Below, one piece after another: positions 8,339-16,330 of a stretch of DNA of 39,209 bases. The first letter of the stretch is position 1. Each line of letters opens with the position of its first letter. The translations under genes were made by a program, and so were the position numbers. Below the pieces are notes generated by a model, which saw only the letters and a list, made by a program, of their open reading frames with translations, made no database searches and was not told the origin of the DNA. Source of the stretch: Caldimonas manganoxidans ATCC BAA-369 (GTDB taxonomy: Bacteria; Pseudomonadota; Gammaproteobacteria; Burkholderiales; Burkholderiaceae_C); the NCBI RefSeq assembly GCF_000381125.1, contig NZ_KB905954.1, forward strand, positions 1 to 39,209, written 5' to 3'.

Positions 8339-9181
8339 TCATCGATGGTGGCGCTGCATGAACACGAGTTTCTCGAACAGGCTCAAGTCCTGCTCGTTCT
8401 TCAGCAAAGCCCCCACCAGCGGCGGGATGACGACCTTGTCGTCTTCGCTTTGTAGCGCTTGGACCGGAATGTCCTCAGCCACCAGCAGCTTGAGCCAGTC
8501 CAACAGCTCCGAGGTGCTGGGTTTCTTCTTCAATCCGGGCAGGTTGCGCACGTCGTAGAAGTTCTTCAGTGCGGCCGCCAGCAATTCCTTTTTCAGTCCG
8601 GGGAAGTGCACCTCCACGATGCGTTTCATCGTCTCGGCATCGGGAAACTTGATGTAGTGGAAGAAACAGCGGCGCAGGAAGGCGTCGGGCAGCTCCTTCT
8701 CGTTGTTGGACGTGATGAACACCAGCGGGCGGTGCTTGGCGCGGATCATCTGTCGCGTCTCGTACACATAGAACTCCATGCGATCGAGCTCGCGCAGCAG
8801 GTCGTTGGGAAATTCGATGTCCGCCTTGTCGATCTCGTCGATCAGCAGCGCCACCGGCTGCTCGGCCTCGAAGGCCTGCCACAGCACGCCCTTGATGATG
8901 TAGTTGTGGATGTCTTTGACCCGCTCATCACCGAGCTGACTGTCGCGCAGCCGGCTGACCGCGTCGTATTCATACAGCCCCTGCTGGGCCTTGGTGGTCG
9001 ATTTGATGTGCCACTGCAACAGCGGCATGCCCAGCGCGCGGGCCACTTCCTCGGCCAGCATGGTCTTGCCAGTGCCCGGCTCACCCTTGACCAGCAGCGG
9101 GCGCTTCAGGGTGATGGCGGCATTGACCGCCAGTCGCAAGTCGTCGGTGGCGACGTAAGTGTTCGAGCCGTGAAACTTCAT
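8339..9181 (-). CDS. MoxR-family AAA+ ATPase
   Basis: This 280-residue single-domain AAA+ ATPase has Walker A GEPGTGKT at residues 33-40, Walker B LLIDEID at 112-118, a sensor-1 TSNNEKELPDA motif, and an arginine-rich FLRRCFFHY segment that supplies the Arg finger. The lack of an extra domain and the helix-2 insert before Walker B fit the MoxR class. MoxR ATPases act as chaperones that remodel or load cofactors into complexes, working with a VWA protein. The VWA partner here is two genes downstream. The gene opens the leftward operon and faces the cytochrome gene across an 87-102 nt divergent region. The preceding ribosome-binding sequence is weak. Confidence 0.92.
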   Translation of the reverse strand: MKFHGSNTYVATDDLRLAVNAAITLKRPLLVKGEPGTGKTMLAEEVARALGMPLLQWHIKSTTKAQQGLYEYDAVSRLRDSQLGDERVKDIHNYIIKGVLWQAFEAEQPVALLIDEIDKADIEFPNDLLRELDRMEFYVYETRQMIRAKHRPLVFITSNNEKELPDAFLRRCFFHYIKFPDAETMKRIVEVHFPGLKKELLAAALKNFYDVRNLPGLKKKPSTSELLDWLKLLVAEDIPVQALQSEDDKVVIPPLVGALLKNEQDLSLFEKLVFMQRHHR

Positions 9182-9237
9182 GAAAGATGTGCCGGATCAA
9201 GCATGGATGGGTGCAAAGGCAGTATAAGCGGGCTGGC

Positions 9238-9243
9238 TATAAT
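9238..9243 (+). promoter_or_regulatory. Candidate -10 box for the cytochrome gene
   Basis: A perfect TATAAT lies at 9238-9243, 41 nt before the preferred cytochrome start. No good -35 hexamer is visible at 16-18 nt, so an activator may be needed. The same divergent region also holds a TATACT-like -10 on the minus strand (9226-9221) that could serve moxR. Transcription would start near 9250, within the adjoining inverted repeat. Confidence 0.5.
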
Positions 9244-9270
9244 CGTCGGTTGATTCCAAACACCGACGAT
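9242..9270. repeat. Perfect 9-bp inverted repeat at the cytochrome gene start
   Basis: The arms are ATCGTCGGT (9242-9250) and ACCGACGAT (9262-9270), separated by 11 nt. The repeat overlaps the -10 box and covers the first in-frame ATG (9269), so it could be an operator for a dimeric regulator or an mRNA hairpin in the leader. No poly-T follows, so it is not a terminator. Confidence 0.6.
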
Positions 9271-9283
9271 GCGTCGCGCGCCC

Positions 9284-9961
9284 ATGAAGAAATTCAAATC
9301 CACGATGACCGCGCTGGCCGCTGCGGCTGGCTTGAGTGCCTTCTATGCGGGCGCGGCCCTTGCCCAGGACGTCAAGGCCGGTGAAGCCAAGGTCGCCATG
9401 TGCATCGGGTGCCACGGCATTCCGGGCTACCAGGCGAGCTTCCCGGAGATCCACAAGGTGCCGATGATCTCCGGCCAGAATGCCAAGTACATCGTCGCAG
9501 CATTGAACGCCTACAAAAAGGGCGAGCGCAAGCATCCGACGATGCGCGGCATCGCCGAATCGCTGTCCGAGCAAGACATGGCCGACATCGCCGCCTTCTA
9601 TGAGCAGCAGGTGCCGCCGGCCAACGTGCCGGATGCCCCGGCCCGGACGCCGCGTGCCGAAGTGGCTGCTTTGCTCGAGAAGGGCGGTTGCGTGGCCTGC
9701 CATGGTGCCAATTTCAACAAGCCCATCGATGCTGGCTACCCCAAGATCGCCGGCCAACATGCGGACTATCTGTATGTGGCGCTGAAGTCCTACAAGACCG
9801 AGGGCAACCCGATCATTGGCCGTGGTAATGCGATCATGGCCGGCCAGGTCAAGCCCTTCACCGATGCCGAGCTCAAGGCCATGGCCCAGTACATCGCCTC
9901 GCTGCCTGGGGATCTGCGTGTGGTGCCGCAATCTCGCTTCCGCATCGGCGCTGCTCGCTGA
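9284..9961 (+). CDS. Di-haem c-type cytochrome, cytochrome c4-like
   Basis: A secreted 225-residue protein with two haem c sites: CIGCH (Cys40, Cys43, His44) and CVACH (Cys136, Cys139, His140). Two similar halves each carry a candidate axial methionine (about Met87 and Met185), the architecture of cytochrome c4. The signal peptide MKKFKSTMTALAAAAG...ALAQ supports the ATG at 9284; an in-frame ATG at 9269 would add five residues and lies in an inverted repeat. Cytochrome c4 proteins shuttle electrons from the bc1 complex to terminal oxidases in the periplasm. The gene stands alone, with a terminator immediately downstream. Confidence 0.9.
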   Translation: MKKFKSTMTALAAAAGLSAFYAGAALAQDVKAGEAKVAMCIGCHGIPGYQASFPEIHKVPMISGQNAKYIVAALNAYKKGERKHPTMRGIAESLSEQDMADIAAFYEQQVPPANVPDAPARTPRAEVAALLEKGGCVACHGANFNKPIDAGYPKIAGQHADYLYVALKSYKTEGNPIIGRGNAIMAGQVKPFTDAELKAMAQYIASLPGDLRVVPQSRFRIGAAR

Positions 9962-9994
9962 TCGCATCGACTCCGACTCCCCCAGAAGGTAGAG

Positions 9995-10022
9995 AAGGCC
10001 GCTGCCGTGCAGCGGCCTTTTT
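9995..10022 (+). terminator. Rho-independent terminator of the cytochrome gene
   Basis: The stem AAGGCCGCTGC (9995-10005) pairs perfectly with GCAGCGGCCTT (10009-10019) over a 3-nt loop and runs into five T residues at 10018-10022. It sits 34 nt after the cytochrome stop. On the opposite strand the stem is followed by a weaker pyrimidine run, so termination of cueR transcription there is less likely. Confidence 0.9.
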
Positions 10023-10037
10023 GTCGTCCAGAAGCCA

Positions 10038-10466
10038 TCAAAAGCGCGTCTTGGGCGTGCCGCCGGCGCCCGTCTCGGTGTGGGCCGCCAGATCGTCCAG
10101 GATGGGGCACTGAGGCCGTTCGTCGCCATGGCAGTGGGCGGCCAGGCGCTCCAGGGTCCGCTTCATCGCCTGCATGGATTCGATGCGACGCTCCAGCGCG
10201 GCTGCATGGGCCAGCGCGATGCGTTTGACCTCGCTGCTGGGGCGCTGCTCGTTGCGCCACAGCTGCAGCAATTTGCGGATTTCTTCGATGCCAAAGCCCA
10301 GGTCGCGGCAGCGGCGGATGAAGCGCAGGGTGTGTATGGCCGTCTCGTCGTATTGCCGGTAGCCCGCGGCGGTGCGAGCGATCGGGGGCAACAACCCCAG
10401 GCTTTCGTAGTGGCGAATCATTTTGGCGCTCACGCCCGAGGCCCGTGCGGCCTGACCGATGTTCAT
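10038..10466 (-). CDS. cueR: Copper-responsive MerR-family regulator CueR
   Basis: A 142-residue MerR-family activator. The N-terminal winged helix starts [26 protein letters not shown], followed by the dimerisation helix. The metal loop has Cys112 and Cys120 ([10 protein letters not shown]), at the same positions and spacing as E. coli CueR, where they bind Cu(I) linearly. CueR activates promoters with an over-long 19-bp spacer by untwisting them, and two such promoters lie upstream at 12891-12961. The start ATG overlaps the copA stop (ATGA), so the regulator is the last gene of the copA transcript and should be auto-regulated. A gold- or silver-responsive variant cannot be excluded. Confidence 0.93.
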   Translation of the reverse strand: MNIGQAARASGVSAKMIRHYESLGLLPPIARTAAGYRQYDETAIHTLRFIRRCRDLGFGIEEIRKLLQLWRNEQRPSSEVKRIALAHAAALERRIESMQAMKRTLERLAAHCHGDERPQCPILDDLAAHTETGAGGTPKTRF

Positions 10467-12859
10467 GAGCGGCTCCCGGCCGTCGGTGTCCAACGCTTCA
10501 GCCACAAGGCATTGCCGATCACGCTCACACTGGAGAAGGCCATCGCCGCACCGGCGAGCACCGGGCTGAGCAGGCCGAAGGCCGCCAGCGGCAGGCCCAC
10601 CACGTTGTAAATGAACGCCCAGAACAAGTTCTGGCGGATTTTGCGTGTGGTGCGGCGTGACACCTCCAGGGCATCGGCCACCAGGCGCGGGTCGCCACGC
10701 ATCAACGTGATGCTGGCCGCATGCATGGCCACGTCGGTGCCGGCGCCCATGGCCACACCGACGTCGGCAGCGGCCAGTGCGGGCGCGTCGTTCAGGCCGT
10801 CGCCGACCATGGCCACCCGTCGTTGCCGACCCTGTGCGTCCGGTGCTTTGAGTTCGGCGATGACGCGGGCCTTGTCCTGCGGGAGCACTTCGGCGCGGAC
10901 CTCCGAGATGCCCAACGCCGCTGCGGCGGCCAGCACGCTGCCCCGGTTGTCGCCGCTGACCAGCACGGTTCGGATGCCCTGGGCATGCAGCCGGGCGATG
11001 GCGTCGCGGGCTTGGGGCTTGAGGGCATCGCCAAAGGCCAGCAGGCCCAACAAGCGCGGCGTCGGTGCGGTTTCGGCCAACCAAGACACGGTGCGGCCCT
11101 GGGCTTGGAGTGCCTGGGCCGGGCCGGCCATGGGGGCGAGGTCCAGTCCCAGCTCCTGCAGCCCGCGGGCATTGGCCAACACGAGATCGCGCCCGTCCAC
11201 CCGACCGGTCACACCCCGCCCGGGCAGGGCTCGCACGTCTTGTGCGGGCGTGTAGACCACGGCGCGGCGGGCCGCGGCCTGCAGCACCGCACGGGCCAGC
11301 GGGTGCTCGCTGCCGGACTGCAGTGCGGCGGCCCAGGCGAGCAAGGCATCGTCGGCGATGCCCGCGGCGGGTTGCATCGACACGAGCGTCGGTTGCCCCA
11401 TGGTGAGCGTGCCGGTTTTGTCGAAGGCGACGGTGTCCACCGCATGCGCCACTTCCAGGGCCTGTGCGTCTTTGATCAGGATGCCATGGCGCGCCGCGAT
11501 GCCCATGCCCACCATCAGTGCGGCCGGCGTGGCCAAGCCCAGCGCACAGGGACAGGCGATCACCAGCACCGACACCGCATGGATCGTGGCGGTGGACCAG
11601 TCGCCCGTGGTCAGGCCCCAGGCCAGCACGGTGACGAGGGCCAGGCCGACGACCAGGGGCACGAAGACCGCACTGACCTGGTCGACCAGGCGTTGGATCG
11701 GCGCCTTGCGGGCCTGGGCCGATTCCACCAGCCGCACGATGCGTGCCAGAGCGGTTTCGGTGCCCACGGCCCGGGTGCGCAACACCAAGTGTCCCTCGGC
11801 ATTGATCGAGCCGCCGGTCACGCGATCGCCTGGCCCCTTGCTCACGGGCAGGCTTTCGCCGGTCAGCAGGGATTCGTCCACATGGCTGTGGCCCTCGAGC
11901 ACGTCGCCATCGACGGGGACACGTTCGCCGGGCTGCACCAGCACGATGTCGCCGACCACCACCTCGCTCAGGGGCAGCTCCAGCTCTTGCGCGCCGCGGC
12001 GCACGCGCGCGGTTTCGGGGGCCAGGGCCTGCAGGGCGCGGATGGCTTCGGTGGTTTGGCGCTTGGCACGGGCTTCCAGCCATTTGCCCAGCAGCACCAA
12101 GGTGATGACCACGGCGGAGGACTCGAAGTACAGCGCCGGCATGCCACTGTGATCGGTGATCAGGCGGTACACACTGAGTCCATAGGCCGCGCTGGTGCCC
12201 AAGGCGACCAGCAGATCCATGTTGCCGGTGCCAGCGCGCAGGGCCTGCCAGCCGGCGCGGTAAAAGCGTGCCCCCAGCCAGAACTGCACCGGCGTGGCCA
12301 GGGCCCATTGCAGCCAGCCTTGCAACATCCAATGTCGTCCAAACAGGTCGCCCAGCATCGGCACGGCCAGCGGCAGCGACAGGATGGCGGCCAGCACCAC
12401 CGCCTGGGCCTCGCCGAGGCCGCGCCTTGGGGAATCCGCCGGTGCCGGGGCTGCCTGCGGCAGGTGAGCGAGGTAGCCGGCTTGACGCACGGCGCTGAGC
12501 AAGGCCGCATCACTGACGCCGCGCAAGGCCGTGACGGTGGCGGTTTCGGTGGCCGGATTGACATGGGCCTGGATCACTCCTGGCACGCGCTCGAGCGCTT
12601 TTTCGACCCGGTTCACGCAGCTGGCGCAGCTCATGCCTTCGATGCGCAACCGACGTTCGTGCCGGGGCACCTCGTAGCCGGCGGCTTGCACCGTGCTCAC
12701 CAGCTCGGGCAGTGGGCACTGACCCTGCACGGTGGCCGATTCGGTGGCCAGATTGACTTCGGCGCTTTGCACTCCGGGCAGGCGTCGCAACGCGCGTTCG
12801 ACACGCCCCACGCAGGAGGCGCAGGTCATGCCTTCGATCGGCAGGGTGTAGGTGCTCAT
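10463..12859 (-). CDS. copA: Copper-exporting P1B-type ATPase CopA
   Basis: A 798-residue Cu(I)-translocating P-type ATPase. Two N-terminal heavy-metal-associated domains carry MTCASC (Cys13/16) and MSCASC (Cys78/81). Eight membrane helices are expected, with the ion-binding CPC at residues 436-438, the phosphorylation motif DKTGTLT at Asp480, an actuator TGES motif and the [10 protein letters not shown] hinge. The protein pumps Cu(I) from cytoplasm to periplasm. The start at 12859 was chosen because the HMA domain begins there and it lies just downstream of a CueR-type promoter; a longer frame to 13033 would run through that promoter. The stop overlaps cueR by 4 nt. Confidence 0.96.
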   Translation of the reverse strand: MSTYTLPIEGMTCASCVGRVERALRRLPGVQSAEVNLATESATVQGQCPLPELVSTVQAAGYEVPRHERRLRIEGMSCASCVNRVEKALERVPGVIQAHVNPATETATVTALRGVSDAALLSAVRQAGYLAHLPQAAPAPADSPRRGLGEAQAVVLAAILSLPLAVPMLGDLFGRHWMLQGWLQWALATPVQFWLGARFYRAGWQALRAGTGNMDLLVALGTSAAYGLSVYRLITDHSGMPALYFESSAVVITLVLLGKWLEARAKRQTTEAIRALQALAPETARVRRGAQELELPLSEVVVGDIVLVQPGERVPVDGDVLEGHSHVDESLLTGESLPVSKGPGDRVTGGSINAEGHLVLRTRAVGTETALARIVRLVESAQARKAPIQRLVDQVSAVFVPLVVGLALVTVLAWGLTTGDWSTATIHAVSVLVIACPCALGLATPAALMVGMGIAARHGILIKDAQALEVAHAVDTVAFDKTGTLTMGQPTLVSMQPAAGIADDALLAWAAALQSGSEHPLARAVLQAAARRAVVYTPAQDVRALPGRGVTGRVDGRDLVLANARGLQELGLDLAPMAGPAQALQAQGRTVSWLAETAPTPRLLGLLAFGDALKPQARDAIARLHAQGIRTVLVSGDNRGSVLAAAAALGISEVRAEVLPQDKARVIAELKAPDAQGRQRRVAMVGDGLNDAPALAAADVGVAMGAGTDVAMHAASITLMRGDPRLVADALEVSRRTTRKIRQNLFWAFIYNVVGLPLAAFGLLSPVLAGAAMAFSSVSVIGNALWLKRWTPTAGSRS

Positions 12860-12890
12860 GGCATGGCTCGCGCAGGAGACATCGGCGCTC

Positions 12891-12921
12891 AGGATAAACC
12901 TTCCCCTGATGTCAAGGTCAA
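12891..12921 (-). promoter_or_regulatory. CueR-type promoter of copA-cueR
   Basis: On the minus strand, -35 TTGACC (12921-12916) is followed by a 19-bp spacer and -10 TATCCT (12896-12891). The spacer contains the imperfect dyad ACCTT...AAGGT (12898-12918), matching the known CueR half-sites. A 19-bp spacer is the hallmark of MerR-family-controlled promoters. Transcription would begin about 25 nt before the copA ATG. Confidence 0.85.
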
Positions 12922-12930
12922 GCCACCGAT

Positions 12931-12961
12931 TTGACCTTGCCACCATGGCAAGGTCTAGAGT
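12931..12961 (+). promoter_or_regulatory. CueR-type promoter of copZ
   Basis: On the plus strand, -35 TTGACC (12931-12936), a 19-bp spacer (12937-12955) and -10 TAGAGT (12956-12961). The spacer is centred on a perfect dyad with arms ACCTTGCCA (12934-12942) and TGGCAAGGT (12946-12954). The two CueR boxes are back to back, their centres 36 bp apart and the two -35 elements 9 bp apart. Confidence 0.87.
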
Positions 12962-12994
12962 ACGTCCATGTCCAATGACCAACGAGGCCCCGCC

Positions 12995-13186
12995 ATGATC
13001 GAACTGACCCTCAAAGACATGACCTGCGGTCACTGCGTGCGCACCGTCACGCAGACCCTACAGAAGCTGGATCCGCAAGCGCGCGTGGACATCGACTTGC
13101 CGAGCCAGCGTGTCAGGATCGAGACCCAGCAGCCGCTGGAGGTGGTGCGTCAGGCGCTGGCCGAGGAGGGCTATCCGGCCAGTTGA
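12995..13186 (+). CDS. copZ: Copper chaperone CopZ, HMA domain
   Basis: A 63-residue single heavy-metal-associated domain with the Cu(I)-binding motif MTCGHC (Cys11, Cys14) and the ferredoxin-like beta-alpha-beta-beta-alpha-beta pattern. It carries copper in the cytoplasm, most likely delivering it to CopA or CueR. I chose ATG 12995, which has GAGG 7 nt upstream. The alternative ATG at 12968 coincides with the expected transcription start and would be leaderless. It is transcribed divergently from copA under its own CueR box and ends 10 nt from the convergent DUF1841 gene. Confidence 0.9.
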   Translation: MIELTLKDMTCGHCVRTVTQTLQKLDPQARVDIDLPSQRVRIETQQPLEVVRQALAEEGYPAS

Positions 13187-13196
13187 AGGCGAAGGC

Positions 13197-13628
13197 TCAG
13201 CGCGTGGCGCGCCGGCGCACGCAGTCGATGTAGGCCTCCCCATCGGGGGGCAGGCCGCTGCGCTGAGAGGTCCACAGCATCTGGCCCAGGCATTCCATCA
13301 CCTCGTGATGGGCTTCATGCAAGGAGCCCAAGCGACGTGCGAGCAAGTCCGTGGCCTGGCGGATGCCGCGCGGCTGGTCCACGCTGGTCTGCTCGCTGAT
13401 GGACAAATGCATCGCCAGGTGCAAGAAGGGGTTGGTGCGCCCGTCCTCGACGCGGAAGCTGGCGGCCACCGCCGCTTCGGCATCGGCCAGGTCGCCGTGG
13501 TATTCCGGGTGCTGGCTGATCCAGTCCGCCGCCAGGGCTTCCATCGGCGATAGCGGCTCACCGGCGCGTTCCTTGCGGTAGGTTTCGCAAAAGAATCGCC
13601 GCACGTCGTGTTGGGTCGGGGCAAACAT
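13197..13628 (-). CDS. DUF1841 family protein
   Basis: A 143-residue cytoplasmic protein starting MFAPTQHDVRRFFCETYRK. It is mostly helical and carries the family-typical segments 'MEALAADWISQHPEYHGDL', 'NPFLHLAMHLSISEQTSVDQPRGIR' and 'HEVMECLGQMLW', with several His and acidic residues. The function is unknown for the family, which is common in betaproteobacteria and gammaproteobacteria. The gene stands alone on the minus strand between copZ and a divergent nitroreductase gene. The coding frame extends far upstream on this strand, but only from 13628 does the sequence match the family. Confidence 0.85.
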   Translation of the reverse strand: MFAPTQHDVRRFFCETYRKERAGEPLSPMEALAADWISQHPEYHGDLADAEAAVAASFRVEDGRTNPFLHLAMHLSISEQTSVDQPRGIRQATDLLARRLGSLHEAHHEVMECLGQMLWTSQRSGLPPDGEAYIDCVRRRATR

Positions 13629-13670
13629 ATGACAATTCTGCTCCTTTGCTGCTGAACGGAAAAGGACACC

Positions 13671-14249
13671 ATGCAGATCACCACCGAACAGCTGTTCGAT
13701 CACGCGCGCACGCACAACGCGTGGCTGGATCGGCCCGTCCCCGAAGACACGTTGCGCCAGCTCTACGACATGATGAAGTTTGGCCCCACCTCGGCCAATT
13801 GCAGCCCGCTGCGCATCCAGTTCGTCATCAGCCCGCAGGCCAAGGCGCGTTTGGTGCCGCTGATGGATGCCGGCAACCAAGCCAAGACGGCCCAGGCTCC
13901 GGTGACGGCCATCCTGGGCATGGATCTGGCGTTCTACGAGCACTTGGGCGAGCTGTTCCCCCACAATCCAGGCGCGCGCAGTTGGTTCGAGGGCCAACCC
14001 GCCAAGATCGAGGCCACGGCCTTTCGCAACTCCAGCTTGCAAGGGGGCTATTTCATCTTGGCCGCCCGTGCCCTGGGCTTGGACTGCGGGCCGATGAGTG
14101 GCTTCGATGCGGCCAAGGTGGACGCCGAGTTCTGGGCCGGCACCCAGGTCAAAACCAATTTCATCTGCAATCTGGGCTACGGAGATGCCCGTCAGCTCTT
14201 TCCACGCAGCCCGCGCTTGAGTTTCGAGCAGGCGTGCCGCATCGTCTGA
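13671..14249 (+). CDS. rutE: RutE-like malonic semialdehyde reductase (nitroreductase family)
   Basis: A 192-residue flavin-dependent enzyme. Sequence hallmarks shared with E. coli RutE are DARTHN-like 'HARTHNAW', '[21 protein letters not shown]', '[12 protein letters not shown]', '[11 protein letters not shown]', '[31 protein letters not shown]' and the '[11 protein letters not shown]' end. RutE reduces malonic semialdehyde to 3-hydroxypropionate in uracil breakdown with NAD(P)H and FMN. No other rut gene is nearby, so here it probably acts as a general aldehyde or quinone reductase; the symbol rests on homology alone. The start has no competing Met. It is divergent from DUF1841, with 42 nt between. 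Confidence 0.85.
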   Translation: MQITTEQLFDHARTHNAWLDRPVPEDTLRQLYDMMKFGPTSANCSPLRIQFVISPQAKARLVPLMDAGNQAKTAQAPVTAILGMDLAFYEHLGELFPHNPGARSWFEGQPAKIEATAFRNSSLQGGYFILAARALGLDCGPMSGFDAAKVDAEFWAGTQVKTNFICNLGYGDARQLFPRSPRLSFEQACRIV

Positions 14250-14287
14250 GCTGCCTCGCGGCGGGGGTGGGCTTGGTCGGCTTGCGC

Positions 14288-14313
14288 ATGAGGTCGTGGT
14301 ATGAGGTCGTGCC
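14288..14313 (+). repeat. Two tandem 13-nt units upstream of the permease gene
   Basis: ATGAGGTCGTGGT (14288-14300) is followed at once by ATGAGGTCGTGCC (14301-14313), identical in the first 11 bases. They lie in the 132-nt gap between the nitroreductase and the TSUP gene. This may be an activator or repressor binding pair or a chance slippage product. The rest of the gap shows no promoter I would defend. Confidence 0.5.
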
Positions 14314-14381
14314 GTCTTGGCGCGGCTTGGCGACGGCGCGACGGCCCGCCTCGCCCGATGGGCTCGTGCTGAAAGGCCCCC

Positions 14382-15149
14382 ATGGATACTGAGTGGCTGG
14401 CCTGGCTCATCGACGACCCCTGGTTCTATGCGGCGGCCATTCCGGCCGTGCTGCTGATGGGGTTGTCCAAGAGCGGTTTCGGTTCGGGCTTCGGGTCGCT
14501 GGCCGTGCCGATCATGGCCTTGAGCGTGCCGGTGCCGCAGGCGGCGGCCATCATGCTGCCGCTGTTGGCCGTGATGGATCTGCTCGGTGTCACGGCCTAC
14601 CGGCGCCATGTCGATTGGGCCCTCATTCGCCAACTGTTGCCGGCGGGCTTGGCCGGCACGGTCTTGGGCACGCTGTCCTTCGGCATTTTGCCGGCGGCCT
14701 GGGTGGCGGCGGTGGTAGGCGCGCTCACCTTGCTCTTCCTGGCCCAGCGTTTGTTTTTTCCGCCGCGCGCCGATGCCCCGCCGCCGCGGCCAGGGTGGGG
14801 GCGGCTGCTGGCCATGGCCTCGGGCTTCACCAGTTTCGTGGCCCATGCCGGGGGGCCGCCGATCAACGCCTACGTGCTGCCGCTGCGGCTGTCGCCGGTG
14901 GTGTTCTCGGCCACGATGGCGGTGTTCTTCGCAGCGGTCAATGCCTCGAAGTGGATCCCTTATGCCTGGCTGGGCCTGATCGATGGCCGCAACATGGTCA
15001 CGGCCCTGGCCTTGTTGCCGTTTGCGCCCTTGGGGGTGTGGCTGGGCGTGCGCCTGGTGCACCGGGTGCGGCAGGACTGGTTCTACCGGCTGGTCTATGC
15101 CGGCATGTTCCTCACCGGCTGCAAGCTGCTGTGGGACGGCCTGCGCTGA
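14382..15149 (+). CDS. TSUP-family membrane permease (TauE/SafE)
   Basis: A 255-residue integral membrane protein with about eight hydrophobic segments in two repeats. Each repeat carries the family's GLSKSGFG.G...P motif: 'LLMGLSKSGFGSGFGSLAVPIM' near residue 25, and a second 'TSFVAHAGGPPINAYVLP' near residue 150. TSUP proteins export sulfite, sulfonates or related organic anions through the inner membrane; the substrate cannot be deduced. ATG 14382 has an AAAGG ribosome site about 6 nt upstream. Neighbours give no sulfur context. Confidence 0.88.
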   Translation: MDTEWLAWLIDDPWFYAAAIPAVLLMGLSKSGFGSGFGSLAVPIMALSVPVPQAAAIMLPLLAVMDLLGVTAYRRHVDWALIRQLLPAGLAGTVLGTLSFGILPAAWVAAVVGALTLLFLAQRLFFPPRADAPPPRPGWGRLLAMASGFTSFVAHAGGPPINAYVLPLRLSPVVFSATMAVFFAAVNASKWIPYAWLGLIDGRNMVTALALLPFAPLGVWLGVRLVHRVRQDWFYRLVYAGMFLTGCKLLWDGLR

Positions 15150-15175
15150 ATCGGCCCGGTTGGCAAAGGCTTCGG

Positions 15176-15201
15176 CCTCTGTTGCATGTGTGCAACGGAG
15201 G
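15176..15201. repeat. Inverted repeat upstream of the ParA gene
   Basis: The arms CCTCTGTTGC (15176-15185) and GCAACGGAGG (15192-15201) pair over 10 bp with one G-U, around a 6-nt loop. The inner part is the dyad TTGCA-TGTG-TGCAA. It sits 27 nt after the TSUP stop and 46 nt before the ParA start, with no T-run. It may be a DNA-binding site or a weak terminator. Confidence 0.5.
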
Positions 15202-15246
15202 GGCGGGCTAACATTGCCGCCTACCAATCCGAACACGGAGGGCACG

Positions 15247-15864
15247 ATGCGGGTGATCGTGGTGGCCAATCCGAAGGGCGGCGTGGGCAAGTCCACGATC
15301 GCAACCAATCTGGCGGGGTACATTGCATCGCAGGGGCACCGGGTGATGCTCGGCGATGTCGACCGCCAGCAGTCCGCCCGCACGTGGCTGGGCTTGAGGC
15401 CCGAGACGGCCCGCCCCATCGCTGGATGGGACGTGGCCCATGATCACATCGTGCGCCCGCCCAAGGGCACCACCCACGTGGTGCTGGACACCCCGGCCGG
15501 GTTGCACGGTCGGCGCTTCGACGAGGTGATGAAGCTGGCCGACCAGGTGCTGGTGCCGCTGCAGCCGAGCATCTTCGACATCTATGCGACCCGCGCATTT
15601 CTCGACCAGGTGCTGACGCATCGCAAGTCCAGCCAGGTCAAGGTGGGCGTGGTCGGCACGCGGGTGCGCGAGCACACCATCGCAGCAGACCAGCTCAAAG
15701 CCTTCGTGGCGCAGCTCGAGGTGCCGGTGCTGGGCTACTTGCGCGACACCCAGATCTACATCCACCTGGCCGCGCGCGGTCTGACGCTGTGGGACGTGGC
15801 CCCGGGTCGGGTCGAGCGCGACCTGCAGCAATGGGCGCCCATCGTTCAATGGTTGCAATTGTGA
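15247..15864 (+). CDS. Orphan ParA-type ATPase
   Basis: A 205-residue P-loop ATPase of the ParA/MinD class. The deviant Walker A motif KGGVGKST (residues 10-17) with its signature Lys is followed by 'GDVDRQQSARTWL' (switch I region) and 'VVLDTPAGLHGRR' (switch II). These proteins dimerise on ATP and position cargo such as plasmids, chemoreceptors or carboxysomes. It is short and has no DNA-binding extension. No parB or cargo adaptor lies beside it. The ATG at 15247 has GGAGGG 4 nt upstream. The MaoC gene follows after 10 nt on the same strand, which suggests co-transcription. The cargo is unknown. Confidence 0.87.
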   Translation: MRVIVVANPKGGVGKSTIATNLAGYIASQGHRVMLGDVDRQQSARTWLGLRPETARPIAGWDVAHDHIVRPPKGTTHVVLDTPAGLHGRRFDEVMKLADQVLVPLQPSIFDIYATRAFLDQVLTHRKSSQVKVGVVGTRVREHTIAADQLKAFVAQLEVPVLGYLRDTQIYIHLAARGLTLWDVAPGRVERDLQQWAPIVQWLQL

Positions 15865-15874
15865 GTGAGTCCGC

Positions 15875-16330
15875 ATGAGAGTCTTCGACACCCTGGAAGA
15901 GCTGCGCCCGCTGGTGGGCCAGTCCATCGGCACCAGCGACTGGATCACCATCGATCAGGAACGGATCAACCGTTTTGCCGACGCCACCGGCGACCATCAA
16001 TGGATCCATGTGGACCCCGAGCGCGCCGCTGCGGGTCCATTTGGCACCACCATCGCCCACGGCTTCCTCACGCTGAGTCTGTTGCCGCTGTTTTTTGCCA
16101 CCGGCTTCGAGGTGCGCCAGGTGCGCATGGGAGTGAACTACGGGCTCAACAAGGTGCGTTTTCCAGCGCCGGTGCCCGTGGGCAGCCGGTTGCGGGCGCA
16201 CTTCAAGCTGTTGGCCTTCGAGCCCCTGGACCAGGGAGGGGCGCAGCTGACGGTGGAAGCCACCGTCGAACGCGAAGGCTCGGCCAAGCCGGTGTGCGTG
16301 GCCGAGTCGATCAGCCGGCGCTATCCCTGA
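15875..16330 (+). CDS. MaoC-family hot-dog enoyl-CoA hydratase
   Basis: A 151-residue single hot-dog domain. The hydratase motif has Asp40 and His45 in 'FADATGDHQWIHVDPERAA', with the PhaJ-type spacing of five, followed by 'TIAHGFLTLSLLP'. Such R-specific hydratases add water to trans-2-enoyl-CoA for fatty-acid or polyhydroxyalkanoate metabolism; the chain length is not readable. It starts 10 nt after parA. The ribosome site is poor, so translation may depend on coupling to the upstream gene. No other fatty-acid gene is nearby. Confidence 0.87.
   Translation: MRVFDTLEELRPLVGQSIGTSDWITIDQERINRFADATGDHQWIHVDPERAAAGPFGTTIAHGFLTLSLLPLFFATGFEVRQVRMGVNYGLNKVRFPAPVPVGSRLRAHFKLLAFEPLDQGGAQLTVEATVEREGSAKPVCVAESISRRYP

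Noticed and set aside
9221-9226. TATACT on the minus strand as a moxR promoter
   Set aside because: No -35 hexamer lies at a normal distance, so it is not listed as a separate feature.
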